From: Shewanella seohaensis
GTDB lineage: Bacteria > Pseudomonadota > Gammaproteobacteria > Enterobacterales > Shewanellaceae
Reading direction: 5' to 3'
Assembly (NCBI RefSeq): GCF_025449215.1
Contig: NZ_CP104900.1
Location: forward strand, 3,162,001-3,226,000
DNA length: 64,000 bases
Within the stretch, counting starts at the first letter, position 1, and every line of letters starts with the position of its first letter. Position numbers and translations under genes: made by a program. The notes under the pieces were generated by a model. That model was given only the letters and a program-made list of their open reading frames with translations. It had not been told where the DNA came from and searched no databases. Shown piece by piece: positions 7,988-15,371 of this stretch.

Positions 7988-8268
7988 TTTTTCTCTCGAT
8001 AGTTAACTTCACTATCTGATGGTGCTTTTTGAGCATCCTCCTTCAACCAATCCAATCTCTCGGAGAGATACCACATCCCGATATAGCCCACACCCATCAC
8101 CACAACGGAGATAGTCCCTTGGAGTGTTAGTGACATCTTGAGGATGAAATAGTCCAAAGAGCCGCCAATCGAATCCTCAAGAGCAACCAGTGATAAGGCA
8201 CTCAAGATTGTTAGGGCTATCAATATTACAAAGTACATCTCTAAGCGGTTTTTCTGTTTCTTACTCAT
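7945..8268 (-). CDS. Small membrane protein (first half of a possible 176-aa duplicated protein)
   Basis: This is a 107-residue ORF with two membrane helices, around residues 11–30 ('MYFVILIALTILSALSLVAL') and 48–68 ('LQGTISVVVMGVGYIGMWYL'), and a charged tail ('ERLDWLKEDAQKAPSDSE'). The last 18 residues after 'SEVNYREK' look out of frame. With one base added at 7988–7992 the protein continues into the second half at 7739–7987. It starts two bases after the stop of the serine recombinase gene at 8271–8825 on the same strand, so the two are likely co-transcribed. The function is unknown. Confidence 0.55.
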   Translation of the reverse strand: MSKKQKNRLEMYFVILIALTILSALSLVALEDSIGGSLDYFILKMSLTLQGTISVVVMGVGYIGMWYLSERLDWLKEDAQKAPSDSEVNYREKNCPSKQGLVEPHIC

Positions 8269-8270
8269 AA

Positions 8271-8825
8271 CTAATCCTTAGATGTTAACTGTTTTGCTAT
8301 CCGTTGAACGCTGGACAAGCTGATATTCAACCTCTTAGCCACTTCTGGCTTAGGCAAACCTTCCGCAAGCAATGGGGCTGCTTCTTTCGCCTTAGTGATT
8401 GCCGTGGGTTTACGTCCTTTATATTTTCCCCGCTGTTTTGCGAGTGCTATCCCTTCCGCTTGTCGCTCTAACATTAGCTCTCGCTCAAATGTTGCGATGG
8501 CACCTACCATAGTCAGCATGAGCTTGCCTGTTGGGGTTGCTGTATCTATGCCTAGATTCTGGATTTGCAGTGAAACCTGTTTCTTGGCCAAGAACTCAGC
8601 TATCTCCAACAAGTGACGAGTGTTACGAGCAAGCCTGTCGAGCTTTGTGACAATCACAATGTCACCCTCTCTGACAAACTCGAGCATGAGTTGCAGTTGT
8701 GGACGGTCATCCTTTGCACCACTTACCTTTTCTTGGAACACTTTGTCGCAGCTCATCAATGCCTTTAGCTGGGCATCGAGGCTTTGTCCCGTGGTCGAGA
8801 CTCGGGCATATCCGATTTCTGCCAT
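8271..8825 (-). CDS. Serine recombinase (resolvase/invertase family)
   Basis: This 184-residue protein has the standard small serine-recombinase layout. The catalytic N-terminal domain starts 'MAEIGYARVSTTGQSLDAQ', with the nucleophilic Ser in A-R-V-S. Next come the 'TKLDRLARN' arginine motif, the 'TPTGKLMLTMVGAIATFERE' E-helix region, and a C-terminal helix-turn-helix ('KPEVAKRLNISLSSVQRI'). I chose the ATG at 8825 because the family starts there; the 16 extra in-frame residues upstream are not conserved-looking. The spacer just upstream (8861–8938) contains inverted repeats that could be its recombination or operator site. It may resolve element dimers or invert a segment. No invertible gene segment is obvious nearby. 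Confidence 0.88.
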   Translation of the reverse strand: MAEIGYARVSTTGQSLDAQLKALMSCDKVFQEKVSGAKDDRPQLQLMLEFVREGDIVIVTKLDRLARNTRHLLEIAEFLAKKQVSLQIQNLGIDTATPTGKLMLTMVGAIATFERELMLERQAEGIALAKQRGKYKGRKPTAITKAKEAAPLLAEGLPKPEVAKRLNISLSSVQRIAKQLTSKD

Positions 8826-8860
8826 GTATGACTCCTGTTCAATAGAGCAAGGTATACTGA

Positions 8861-8938
8861 CCAAGCCCTTCAAAAGGTCGAAAACGACCCATGTGACATG
8901 GTGTTTGAGGTATTTCTCAACGTGTCACATGGGCTTGG
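8861..8938. repeat. Inverted-repeat cluster upstream of the serine recombinase (candidate res/operator site)
   Basis: CCCATGTGACA (8888–8898) is exactly inverted as TGTCACATGGG (8923–8933). CCAAGCCC (8861–8868) is inverted as GGGCTTGG (8931–8938). A small hairpin GGTCG-AAAA-CGACC lies at 8876–8889. Nested repeats directly upstream of a serine recombinase gene fit a res-type crossover or repressor site. That role is inferred. Confidence 0.45.
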
Positions 8939-8962
8939 TTTATTGGTTATTAATACAAGGAG

Positions 8963-9154
8963 TTACTCAGCTTCTTGATCTGAGTCACTCCCTTCGTTTT
9001 CCCATCGTTCCTCGTCTGATAAATACCGCTCGACAAAGGCTTGGATGAGGATCGGCACTATGGTCAGTAGTGCAGCTTTAGCGACCTTCTTGAGTAACTC
9101 GCTAATGATGTTTCTCCTGTATGGCTGGCATTCAGGCAGCCGAAAGCCCACCAC
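8963..9154 (-). CDS. Possible very small amphipathic/membrane protein
   Basis: The readable segment 'ISELLKKVAKAALLTIVPIL' and the acidic tail 'DEERWENEGSDSDQEAE' look like a real small protein with one amphipathic or membrane helix. There is no ATG. The longest frame opens at a GTG (9154). A better ribosome site, AGGAG, lies just before an in-frame ATC-ATT (minus strand, near 9105–9110), so the true product may be about 45 residues from a rare start codon or from a miscalled ATG. It lies between the recombinase spacer and DUF2787 in the same orientation. Confidence 0.3.
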   Translation of the reverse strand: MVGFRLPECQPYRRNIISELLKKVAKAALLTIVPILIQAFVERYLSDEERWENEGSDSDQEAE

Positions 9155-9207
9155 ATGAACCCATGTAGTGATTTTCTGCTTTGTTCTGAATGGAATCGTG
9201 TGGGGGA

Positions 9208-9645
9208 TCAGTCCCAGTTGATGTTTATCTGATAAAGATCATCAACCACATAACTTCTGAAGTTGGCTTCCCATAACCGATAAAGACCACTGAAATGGCT
9301 TAGCGGGTGAAATCCAACATAAGCCTGATACCCTGAACCCTCAGCGAAATTGAAGTCGATGTCCTTTTCGAGTTCTGGGTAGTATCGGCCTTGGTAGGCA
9401 AAGTCGGTGATATAGCAAACTTGCCACATGCTGGTGGCCTGTGAGTATTCCAAGCGGATTTCGACTGGATGAAAGCCACCAGCATCGGCTGAGTAACTAG
9501 GGTCACGAAAGTTAACCGTCACACCGTTACTCACAATTGGCGGCAGATTCTTGAGGAGTAACCGCCGAATGATTTGCATCAAGCTTAATGTCATCGGCAA
9601 TAAACTTCTCGCGGCCTTAAGATCTATCTGAATTGTGGTGGTCAT
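9208..9645 (-). CDS. DUF2787 family protein
   Basis: This 145-residue protein has the motif set I associate with DUF2787, a family common in Vibrio and Shewanella islands: '[20 protein letters not shown]', 'VEIRLEY', '[13 protein letters not shown]' and '[19 protein letters not shown]'. The biochemical role is not known. Its start overlaps the stop of the RadC-like gene by four bases (ATGA), indicating translational coupling. DUF2787 next to a RadC-like gene is a recurrent island arrangement, by recollection rather than by a search here. Confidence 0.78.
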   Translation of the reverse strand: MTTTIQIDLKAARSLLPMTLSLMQIIRRLLLKNLPPIVSNGVTVNFRDPSYSADAGGFHPVEIRLEYSQATSMWQVCYITDFAYQGRYYPELEKDIDFNFAEGSGYQAYVGFHPLSHFSGLYRLWEANFRSYVVDDLYQININWD

Positions 9646-10124
9646 ATCCAGTCCCTCTCAGCAAAAGACACTACTTCATGGTGCCCAATCACTAGATGAT
9701 CTAAGGCTGGAACATCAATAGTTGCTAAAGCTGTCTTTAAACGCTCTGTAATGCGTCTATCGGCTTGTGATGGTTCAGGTATGCCAGAGGGATGGTTATG
9801 GGCAAATATCGCAGCAGCGGCGTTTCTATGCAGGACCAATTTTACCACCTCTCGAGGATAAACTGAGGCGGCATCAATGGTGCCAAAGAAAAGCTCTTCA
9901 TAGGCAATCAAACGGTGCTGACTATCAAGCAATAGTACTGCAAAAACTTCCCGCTCATAGGCGGCCATCCTCAGCCTTAGATAGTCCTTAACAATCTGTG
10001 GCGAACTAAAAACCCCATGATTAACTCCGAGGCTATAGCGAGTCTCTAAGATGGCTATTGCCTCCCGAATAACTGAGTCTTGAGCGTTATCGTGCTGTTG
10101 ATTCTTGAATGTATGAATAGACAT
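9642..10124 (-). CDS. RadC-like JAB/MPN-domain protein
   Basis: This 160-residue protein is the RadC C-terminal JAB domain without the N-terminal helix-hairpin-helix of chromosomal RadC (~220 residues). The JAMM metal motif is complete: H109-N-H111-P-S-G, S119 and D122, with an upstream '[19 protein letters not shown]' strand block. This short form is typical of mobile elements. JAMM proteins are metal-dependent isopeptidase-like folds, but the role of RadC is unsettled. The gene is coupled to DUF2787 by a four-base overlap and is divergent from the small gene at 10281. Confidence 0.88.
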   Translation of the reverse strand: MSIHTFKNQQHDNAQDSVIREAIAILETRYSLGVNHGVFSSPQIVKDYLRLRMAAYEREVFAVLLLDSQHRLIAYEELFFGTIDAASVYPREVVKLVLHRNAAAAIFAHNHPSGIPEPSQADRRITERLKTALATIDVPALDHLVIGHHEVVSFAERDWI

Positions 10125-10231
10125 ATTCTCTCCTGTGCATTTGATTTACATCAGGTTTCTTATGCCTTAGTTCATGGTGAAAAATGACGGTATAAGTGAG
10201 TTGAAACGGTTACCCACCGATTAAAATAGAA

Positions 10232-10256
10232 ATATGGGGGTGACATATTATGCCCC
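10232..10256 (+). promoter_or_regulatory. Candidate operator shared with the winged-helix gene (copy A)
   Basis: The segment 10232–10252 matches 12107–12127 at 19 of 21 positions, with core GTGACA(T/C)ATTATG. Both copies lie about 20–30 bases upstream of a start codon (10281 and 12147). Here the core is flanked by GGGG and CCCC, giving dyad symmetry. TATTAT within it could be a –10 element, so a bound protein would block the promoter. Confidence 0.45.
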
Positions 10257-10280
10257 ACTCAACTTTCATCGGAGAAAACC

Positions 10281-10691
10281 ATGCAAAACGAACAAGCCCT
10301 ACCTTATCCAGTATTACTTGTAGAAGGCCGTTTTACCCCTGAAACCAGAAATCATCAGGTTCAAGAAGCCAAAGAGTGCCAAGGCCTTTTCTTTACTGCC
10401 GAGATTGTCCCTGATAAACGTGGCACCGATCAGAAGATGATGCACCTTCAAGGGGAAGTGGCAATGGGGAACGGTGTCTTTAGGGAACCAGAGGCAATCA
10501 GGGCGTTTCTTATCGATAAAGGCTTTATCCCTGAATCCATTTTCGTAAATAAGGATGGCACTCTGTACGCTACACACCCGCGAGAGCATTTACCTTTCAT
10601 GCACTGGATTGTCAGGTTGTTAGTCCATTTTCAGACATTTGGGGAGTGGCTTGCGGTAAAGTACTGGTACGGTGATTACCCTGATAAATAA
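10281..10691 (+). CDS. Hypothetical protein (136 aa)
   Basis: I do not recognise a family. The start ATG at 10281 follows 'ATCGGAGAAAACC', a good ribosome site. The protein is a soluble alpha/beta mix with no signal peptide. The C-terminal part ('MHWIVRLLVHFQTFGEWLAV' then 'KYWYGDYPDK') is aromatic and could form an amphipathic helix. It stands alone on the plus strand between two minus-strand operons. Its promoter region contains the motif shared with the winged-helix regulator, so it may be controlled by that regulator. An accessory role such as anti-restriction or superinfection control is conceivable but unsupported. Confidence 0.65.
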   Translation: MQNEQALPYPVLLVEGRFTPETRNHQVQEAKECQGLFFTAEIVPDKRGTDQKMMHLQGEVAMGNGVFREPEAIRAFLIDKGFIPESIFVNKDGTLYATHPREHLPFMHWIVRLLVHFQTFGEWLAVKYWYGDYPDK

Positions 10692-10755
10692 TCTCATTCC
10701 CTTGATAGACTCACCTATCCAGCCTTTAGGTGAGTCTATGAAATCCAATCAAACA

Positions 10756-11184
10756 TTAGCTATTCTTCAAAGATAACCATTCTAGTCCCTGCTCCGCAAA
10801 GACAAATAATCTATCGCTGTAACCTTGAGAAATCACACTGCGGATTATCTCAGGGTCGATATTCAAGTAATCATGTACCAATGCATTACGAAGACCTATC
10901 ACTTTACGCCAGCCACTCAATTCATCAGCTGGTTGTGCCCCTCGTTGACACAGGATCTCAAATGCTTGATAAGCATCCTGAGGACTATGCCCTGCAAGGG
11001 CCTTAGCCCAATGTTTCGCAATGCCAATGCAAGCTTCAATAGAGACCTGTAACGTCCTCTCAGCGGCACGATATTCGAGATTCGATAAGGGACGTTGACA
11101 GAGTAATTGGCGCAATTCTCCAAGTTCGGCCTGATACCGGCTAAGGCTTAAACGCAATGACGTGATATAGGCATTATCCGACAT
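10756..11184 (-). CDS. hepT: HepT-like HEPN toxin (RNase domain)
   Basis: This 142-residue, all-helical HEPN protein carries the family signature R-x4-H-x-Y: R99-N-A-L-V-H104-D-Y106 in 'GLRNALVHDYLNID'. In studied HepT–MntA systems (including one from Shewanella oneidensis) HepT is a ribonuclease toxin, and MntA silences it by attaching AMP units to the motif tyrosine. Its partner gene lies 15 bases upstream (11200–11598), so the order is antitoxin then toxin. Length and key residues are normal, so the toxin looks active. Confidence 0.85.
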   Translation of the reverse strand: MSDNAYITSLRLSLSRYQAELGELRQLLCQRPLSNLEYRAAERTLQVSIEACIGIAKHWAKALAGHSPQDAYQAFEILCQRGAQPADELSGWRKVIGLRNALVHDYLNIDPEIIRSVISQGYSDRLFVFAEQGLEWLSLKNS

Positions 11185-11199
11185 GATACAGCAGTCCCC

Positions 11200-11598
11200 T
11201 TATTGGCTCTGAGTTAGGTAATCGAGTTCCATTTGCGACATAATGCGGGATTCTTCTTGCATTCTTCGACCTTCATCTCGACTAAAGATTAGTTTGTTGG
11301 CGTTAATGATACCGAAGGCTAAAGGGATAGGTGCTAGATTGATATCGACAACAGACAACTTTCCTTCGGGTAGCCCCAATGCCCTTTGCCAATCCATAGC
11401 AAGCAGCTCAGCTCTAATACGTGTATCAAGCACACTCTCAGCCTTTACGGGGTCGAATGCGACGGCTAAATCCCAATCGCTATACTCGCTAGCATTACCT
11501 TTAGCTTGCGAACCATATAGCCACAAAACCGCCACCTCAGGATGGCTTGCAGCTAAAGCTCTTAGTTGGTGGAAATACTGGCTCTGCTTGATCGTCAT
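11200..11598 (-). CDS. mntA: MntA-like minimal nucleotidyltransferase antitoxin
   Basis: This 132-residue protein has the complete minimal nucleotidyltransferase motif G29-S30-x10-D41-x-D43 ('LYGSQAKGNASEYSDWDLAV'). In characterised pairs MntA transfers AMP from ATP to HepT and neutralises it. The protein has an extra C-terminal helical tail. It lies directly upstream of hepT on the same strand with a 15-base gap, the standard operon. The pair probably stabilises the island and may act in phage defence. Confidence 0.85.
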   Translation of the reverse strand: MTIKQSQYFHQLRALAASHPEVAVLWLYGSQAKGNASEYSDWDLAVAFDPVKAESVLDTRIRAELLAMDWQRALGLPEGKLSVVDINLAPIPLAFGIINANKLIFSRDEGRRMQEESRIMSQMELDYLTQSQ

Positions 11599-12146
11599 TA
11601 GTTAGGCTGCTAGATGGTCATGTTGTAAGTGTACCAATCCTGAGTCGGAGTGAACAGGTCAGATTGAGTAACACTCCCCTAACCTTTTGTCCATGCTCAA
11701 TAATCTTCCTGCCGATTTCGCTGCCGATTTTCCTCAACACCCATTCCCACAAAACAAAGCAATCTTGCCCCTAATGATTGATTTATAGAATTACTATGCT
11801 GATTTTTATTAGATTTACTAAAAAGTACTAAAGGAAAAGTAAGTAGAAATACTTTAGTCCGTCTGCTGATTTATTGGCAGTGGATAGAGCTTAGGGGAAT
11901 CGATGGTGAAGCCAATGGCAGTAACGCGAAGAAATATCGAAGTTTCATAGAGATAAGTTGTATATACCCAAAAGAAATAACCACAAAAATTTAATAGCAA
12001 CAAATTCTATAAGTTATCACCCGCAATAATTCACCACTATCTCGGATTTGTCATTTTTAAGGGAAATCAAGGTGCTTAGCTCTCCAAAAGAAACACTAAA
12101 TTATAGATATGGGTGTGACACATTATGTCATCCAGAGGAGATCCAA
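11599..12146. other. Non-coding spacer with iteron-like repeats, candidate replication origin
   Basis: No gene is supported here. The stretch contains four copies of TGC(C/T)GATTT at 11710–11718, 11722–11730, 11797–11805 and 11864–11872, all on the plus strand. An AT-rich segment and an imperfect dyad (ACTAAAG … CTTTAGT) lie between the third and fourth copies. The stretch lies shortly upstream of the primase-helicase gene (12617), as expected for the origin of a P4-type replicon. The origin function is inferred. Confidence 0.4.
12107..12129 (+). promoter_or_regulatory. Candidate operator upstream of the winged-helix gene (copy B)
   Basis: TGACA-CATTA-TGTCA (12115–12129) is a perfect dyad within the region that matches 10232–10252 at 19 of 21 positions. 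It ends 18 bases before the GTG start at 12147. It fits an autoregulatory operator of the winged-helix protein, or the site of another island regulator. Confidence 0.45.
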
Positions 12147-12470
12147 GTGCGAAATCAAGACATTAGCGAAGACAACATTATCCATCCCACTAGCAGCCAT
12201 CAGGCCCCTTATCGACTGCCCTTTGAGCTGTTCAATGACCAGTTTAGGCAGACCGTTTATGAGATCAGCAGAATGCCGATTGTTGATGGCTACTTGCTAG
12301 GAGAAGAAGTGAGTCTTGCGAGTGCCTTGGTAAGACGTTGCGGTTACTCATTGAGAACGGCAAGAAGACATATTCGACGCTTGGAACAATCAGGGCTGAT
12401 TGTCAGCACCCCAAAACCAACCCTTACTGGATTGCAAGGGATTCATCTCTATCGTCGATTATTCGACTAG
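12147..12470 (+). CDS. Winged-helix DNA-binding regulator of the island
   Basis: The start is set at the GTG at 12147, because an AGAGGAG ribosome site lies just before it and the perfect dyad at 12115–12129 would otherwise be inside the gene. The product is ~107 residues. The segment 'GEEVSLASALVRRCGYSLRT' followed by 'ARRHIRRLEQSGLIVSTPK' is a helix-turn-helix plus wing, common in regulators and replication-control proteins of mobile elements. The gene precedes the primase-helicase on the same strand, with ~145 bases between. A role in controlling replication or excision is inferred from position only. Confidence 0.65.
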   Translation: MRNQDISEDNIIHPTSSHQAPYRLPFELFNDQFRQTVYEISRMPIVDGYLLGEEVSLASALVRRCGYSLRTARRHIRRLEQSGLIVSTPKPTLTGLQGIHLYRRLFD

Positions 12471-12616
12471 GAGACAAATGCCCCGACGGCTCATTGCTGG
12501 AAACAATGAACTATCGGGGAAGAGCCAAAATGTAGGCTCGATGGCCAAGCAACAGACTAAATCAATTCCATATCTATTTTAGTCTGCGGCCACTCATTTA
12601 TTTGGAGATGACCAAC

Positions 12617-15331
12617 ATGGCATCACAATTATTTTTTTCGTCTAATAATCAAGTAGTAAAATCTAAGCGTATCGACTTTGCGGAAGTAAAGAGCCAGTTC
12701 TTTTTACCAGAGGTAATATCAGCCGCACTTGGCACCAGCTACAAGTCATGCGGGAATGACCTCTATCACCTTGATCCTGATGAGTGTCCATTCTGTGAGC
12801 ATAAAGGGTGCTTTAAGTTGCATTGTGCAGAGAGCGAAGATGAACATTATCATTGCTACTCATGTGATGCTCATGGAGATATTTTTACTTTTCTGGTCGA
12901 TTTAGAGCTTGCTACATCTCCCTTAGATGCCGCCAGAAAGCTTATCCAAGGTGAAATTGAAGACATCACAGTTCTACCCGCTTCAAGAGCTAATAAGCCC
13001 AAAGTTGAAGCTGAAACAGTAGAACTTACGGCTGAACAGTTTGCTCGTCGTCAAGCCTTGTACCATGCTGCTTGGGAGTATTACTTTGAGCCAATGTTTG
13101 TCGATGGTAGCACCCCGCTCCAGTCACTTATGGATAAGCGAAAACTAAGCCAAAACGTACTAATTGGTTATGAGGTAGGTTACTCTCGCGGGGCTCTTTG
13201 GCGTCATTTAATTGAGCATAGATTCACGCTTGAGGAAATGTACGCATCAGGGCTCGTTAAGGAAAGTCCTCAATCACCACATGATTTCTTTCCTAGGGGT
13301 GTCTATATCTTCCCGCATTATGATGAGACTGGGGCGATTTGTCGTTTCACCTTCAAAGACCCTGAGAAAAAAGTGGCATACCAGCTCTCTAAACTGTTTT
13401 GGCTGAACAATATCCAGTTTTATGGGCAACATACGATGAACCAGCAAGGTACTGTCGCAATTGTTGAGGGTGAATTTGACTTACTGGCTCTAAAGGATCA
13501 TGGATGGCAAGGTCCTGCAATCGCAACAAACGGGCAAATTAGCCAAGCACAACTGGAGTGGATTAAGGAAAAACTGCATGACAGAGATGTAGTGACCTTC
13601 TTCGACAGTGATGCCGCAGGTGATAAGTACAGAGAGAAGCTAGCTCAACTTGGTTTACCATCACTTATCCAAGTCACCTTACCAGAAGGCCAAGGTAAGG
13701 ATATTGATGATTATTTGCGGCAGGAAAATGCTCTTGGTATCGAAGCATTAGTCGAACAATTCGGTGTTGCTGTCACGCAAGAATCGAATCAGGAAACTTC
13801 TGAATCGGCACAGGATGAAAGCCCAACTGTCCACCAGCAAGCTAAAGAGCCTAAGCAACTCGATTCACCTTTTAATGTTTTTGATGAGAACACGCTAAAT
13901 GATGTGGGTAATGCGGATAGACTGGCAAAATTAACTGACAGAAAATTATTCTATGTGCCAGAACTCAACTGTATGTATGTGTTTGATGAGCAGCGTTGGA
14001 GGCCAATAGGCGATAAAGAACTGGCACTAGCTCGATGTATTGGTGAGGGAATTATCACTCAAGCAAATCGTATGCTAGAAGATCCAGCAACAATTAAGGA
14101 CAACGCCAAACGACAACAAGTAGAGAAGTTACTGGCGTTTGGTAGACAGTCGCTAAATCGCAAAAAGCTTGCCGATATGTTGGAAGTTTTTAAATCTAGC
14201 AACCAGATTTCGGCAAAAAACTTTGATGCAGACAACATTCTAATGGGGATTAGCAATGGTGTGCTCGATCTTGCAACCGGAAAACTGCTTGCTGCGAGGA
14301 AGGAGATGTATATCAGCCGTTATAGTGATATTAGTTACAAGCAAGACGTCACTTGTCCACGTTGGCTTCGGTTTATCAATGAGATCACCTGTGGCGATGT
14401 CGAGTACGCTAAATTTTTGCAGCGAATGGTAGGCTATATCCTTACTGGACGGACTGATGAGCAAGTTTTGTTTTTCCTCTACGGTCATGGCTGTAATGGT
14501 AAGAGTACCTTTATGAATATCATTCAGCGGCTAATGGGAAGCTATTATCATCAGATAAGCAGCGATGTCTTACTGCAATCGAATAACAGCGGTAAGGGCC
14601 CTAACCCATCCTTAGCCAAGCTAAATGGTAGCCGACTTGTGGTTGCCAATGAGTTACCCGAAGGCTCTCGAATGGACGAGAACCTAGTAAAGTCGATGAC
14701 AGGTAATGATGTAATTGTTGCCCGCCAGCTGTATGCCAAGGTAGAGCTTGAGTATATCCCCATGTTTAAGCTCATCATGGTCGGCAACCATAAGCCCGTC
14801 ATTCGAGATACCAGCCCCGGCATGTGGCGACGGATGATTTTACTGCCCTTTAACGCCAGTTTCAGCCAGCAACAAATGGACCCGCAATTAATGGATAAGT
14901 TGTATGCGGAGCTATCAGGAATCCTTAATTGGGCACTTGAAGGCGTTCAGATGTGGCTAAAGGATGGCATTAAGGCATCAATCCCTAACTCGATTAAGTC
15001 TGGAATTGCCGAATATCGCCATGAGTCAGACTTACTTGCGATGTTCTTAGAGGAATGTACAGGCAAAGGTGATTTTGTGTATACCGATGAGCTTTATGAT
15101 GCCTTTAGGAAGTGGGCTGAACGGGATGGAGACTGGAAAATGACCCGTAATATCATGACCAAACGGCTGGTGGAGAAAGGCTTCGAAAAAGGCCGCCACA
15201 ATAGCAAAGCCATGATTAAGGGGATTAAGTTGAAGTCTGCGTTTGATGATATCCCTGAGTCAATACCAGAAGCTAGCATGGGGATGAGGCATGTAGCAGT
15301 TACTGTTACTCCAGAAAGCTTCAGCGTGTAA
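12617..15331 (+). CDS. P4-type primase-helicase (CHC2 zinc finger, TOPRIM, D5/SF3 helicase)
   Basis: This ~904-residue replication protein combines several domains. A CHC2 zinc finger (about residues 57–95: C-P-F-C … H-C-Y-S-C) comes first, then a primase/TOPRIM region ('VAIVEGEFDLLAL', later 'VVTFFDSDAAGDKYREKL'). A low-complexity acidic/Gln linker follows, then a D5-type N-domain and an SF3 helicase with Walker A 'YGHGCNGKST' (about residue 623), 'VVANELPEGSRMDENLVKS' and 'MVGNHKPVIRDTSPGMWRR'. It is organised like the alpha protein of satellite phage P4, which primes and unwinds at its own origin. I chose the ATG at 12617 because GGAG precedes it. The upstream iteron-like repeats (11710–11872) are a plausible target. 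Confidence 0.9.
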   Translation: MASQLFFSSNNQVVKSKRIDFAEVKSQFFLPEVISAALGTSYKSCGNDLYHLDPDECPFCEHKGCFKLHCAESEDEHYHCYSCDAHGDIFTFLVDLELATSPLDAARKLIQGEIEDITVLPASRANKPKVEAETVELTAEQFARRQALYHAAWEYYFEPMFVDGSTPLQSLMDKRKLSQNVLIGYEVGYSRGALWRHLIEHRFTLEEMYASGLVKESPQSPHDFFPRGVYIFPHYDETGAICRFTFKDPEKKVAYQLSKLFWLNNIQFYGQHTMNQQGTVAIVEGEFDLLALKDHGWQGPAIATNGQISQAQLEWIKEKLHDRDVVTFFDSDAAGDKYREKLAQLGLPSLIQVTLPEGQGKDIDDYLRQENALGIEALVEQFGVAVTQESNQETSESAQDESPTVHQQAKEPKQLDSPFNVFDENTLNDVGNADRLAKLTDRKLFYVPELNCMYVFDEQRWRPIGDKELALARCIGEGIITQANRMLEDPATIKDNAKRQQVEKLLAFGRQSLNRKKLADMLEVFKSSNQISAKNFDADNILMGISNGVLDLATGKLLAARKEMYISRYSDISYKQDVTCPRWLRFINEITCGDVEYAKFLQRMVGYILTGRTDEQVLFFLYGHGCNGKSTFMNIIQRLMGSYYHQISSDVLLQSNNSGKGPNPSLAKLNGSRLVVANELPEGSRMDENLVKSMTGNDVIVARQLYAKVELEYIPMFKLIMVGNHKPVIRDTSPGMWRRMILLPFNASFSQQQMDPQLMDKLYAELSGILNWALEGVQMWLKDGIKASIPNSIKSGIAEYRHESDLLAMFLEECTGKGDFVYTDELYDAFRKWAERDGDWKMTRNIMTKRLVEKGFEKGRHNSKAMIKGIKLKSAFDDIPESIPEASMGMRHVAVTVTPESFSV

Positions 15332-15371
15332 CGGGTATACACAGTAAGACAAGAGAGGTTTAGGACTTCTT

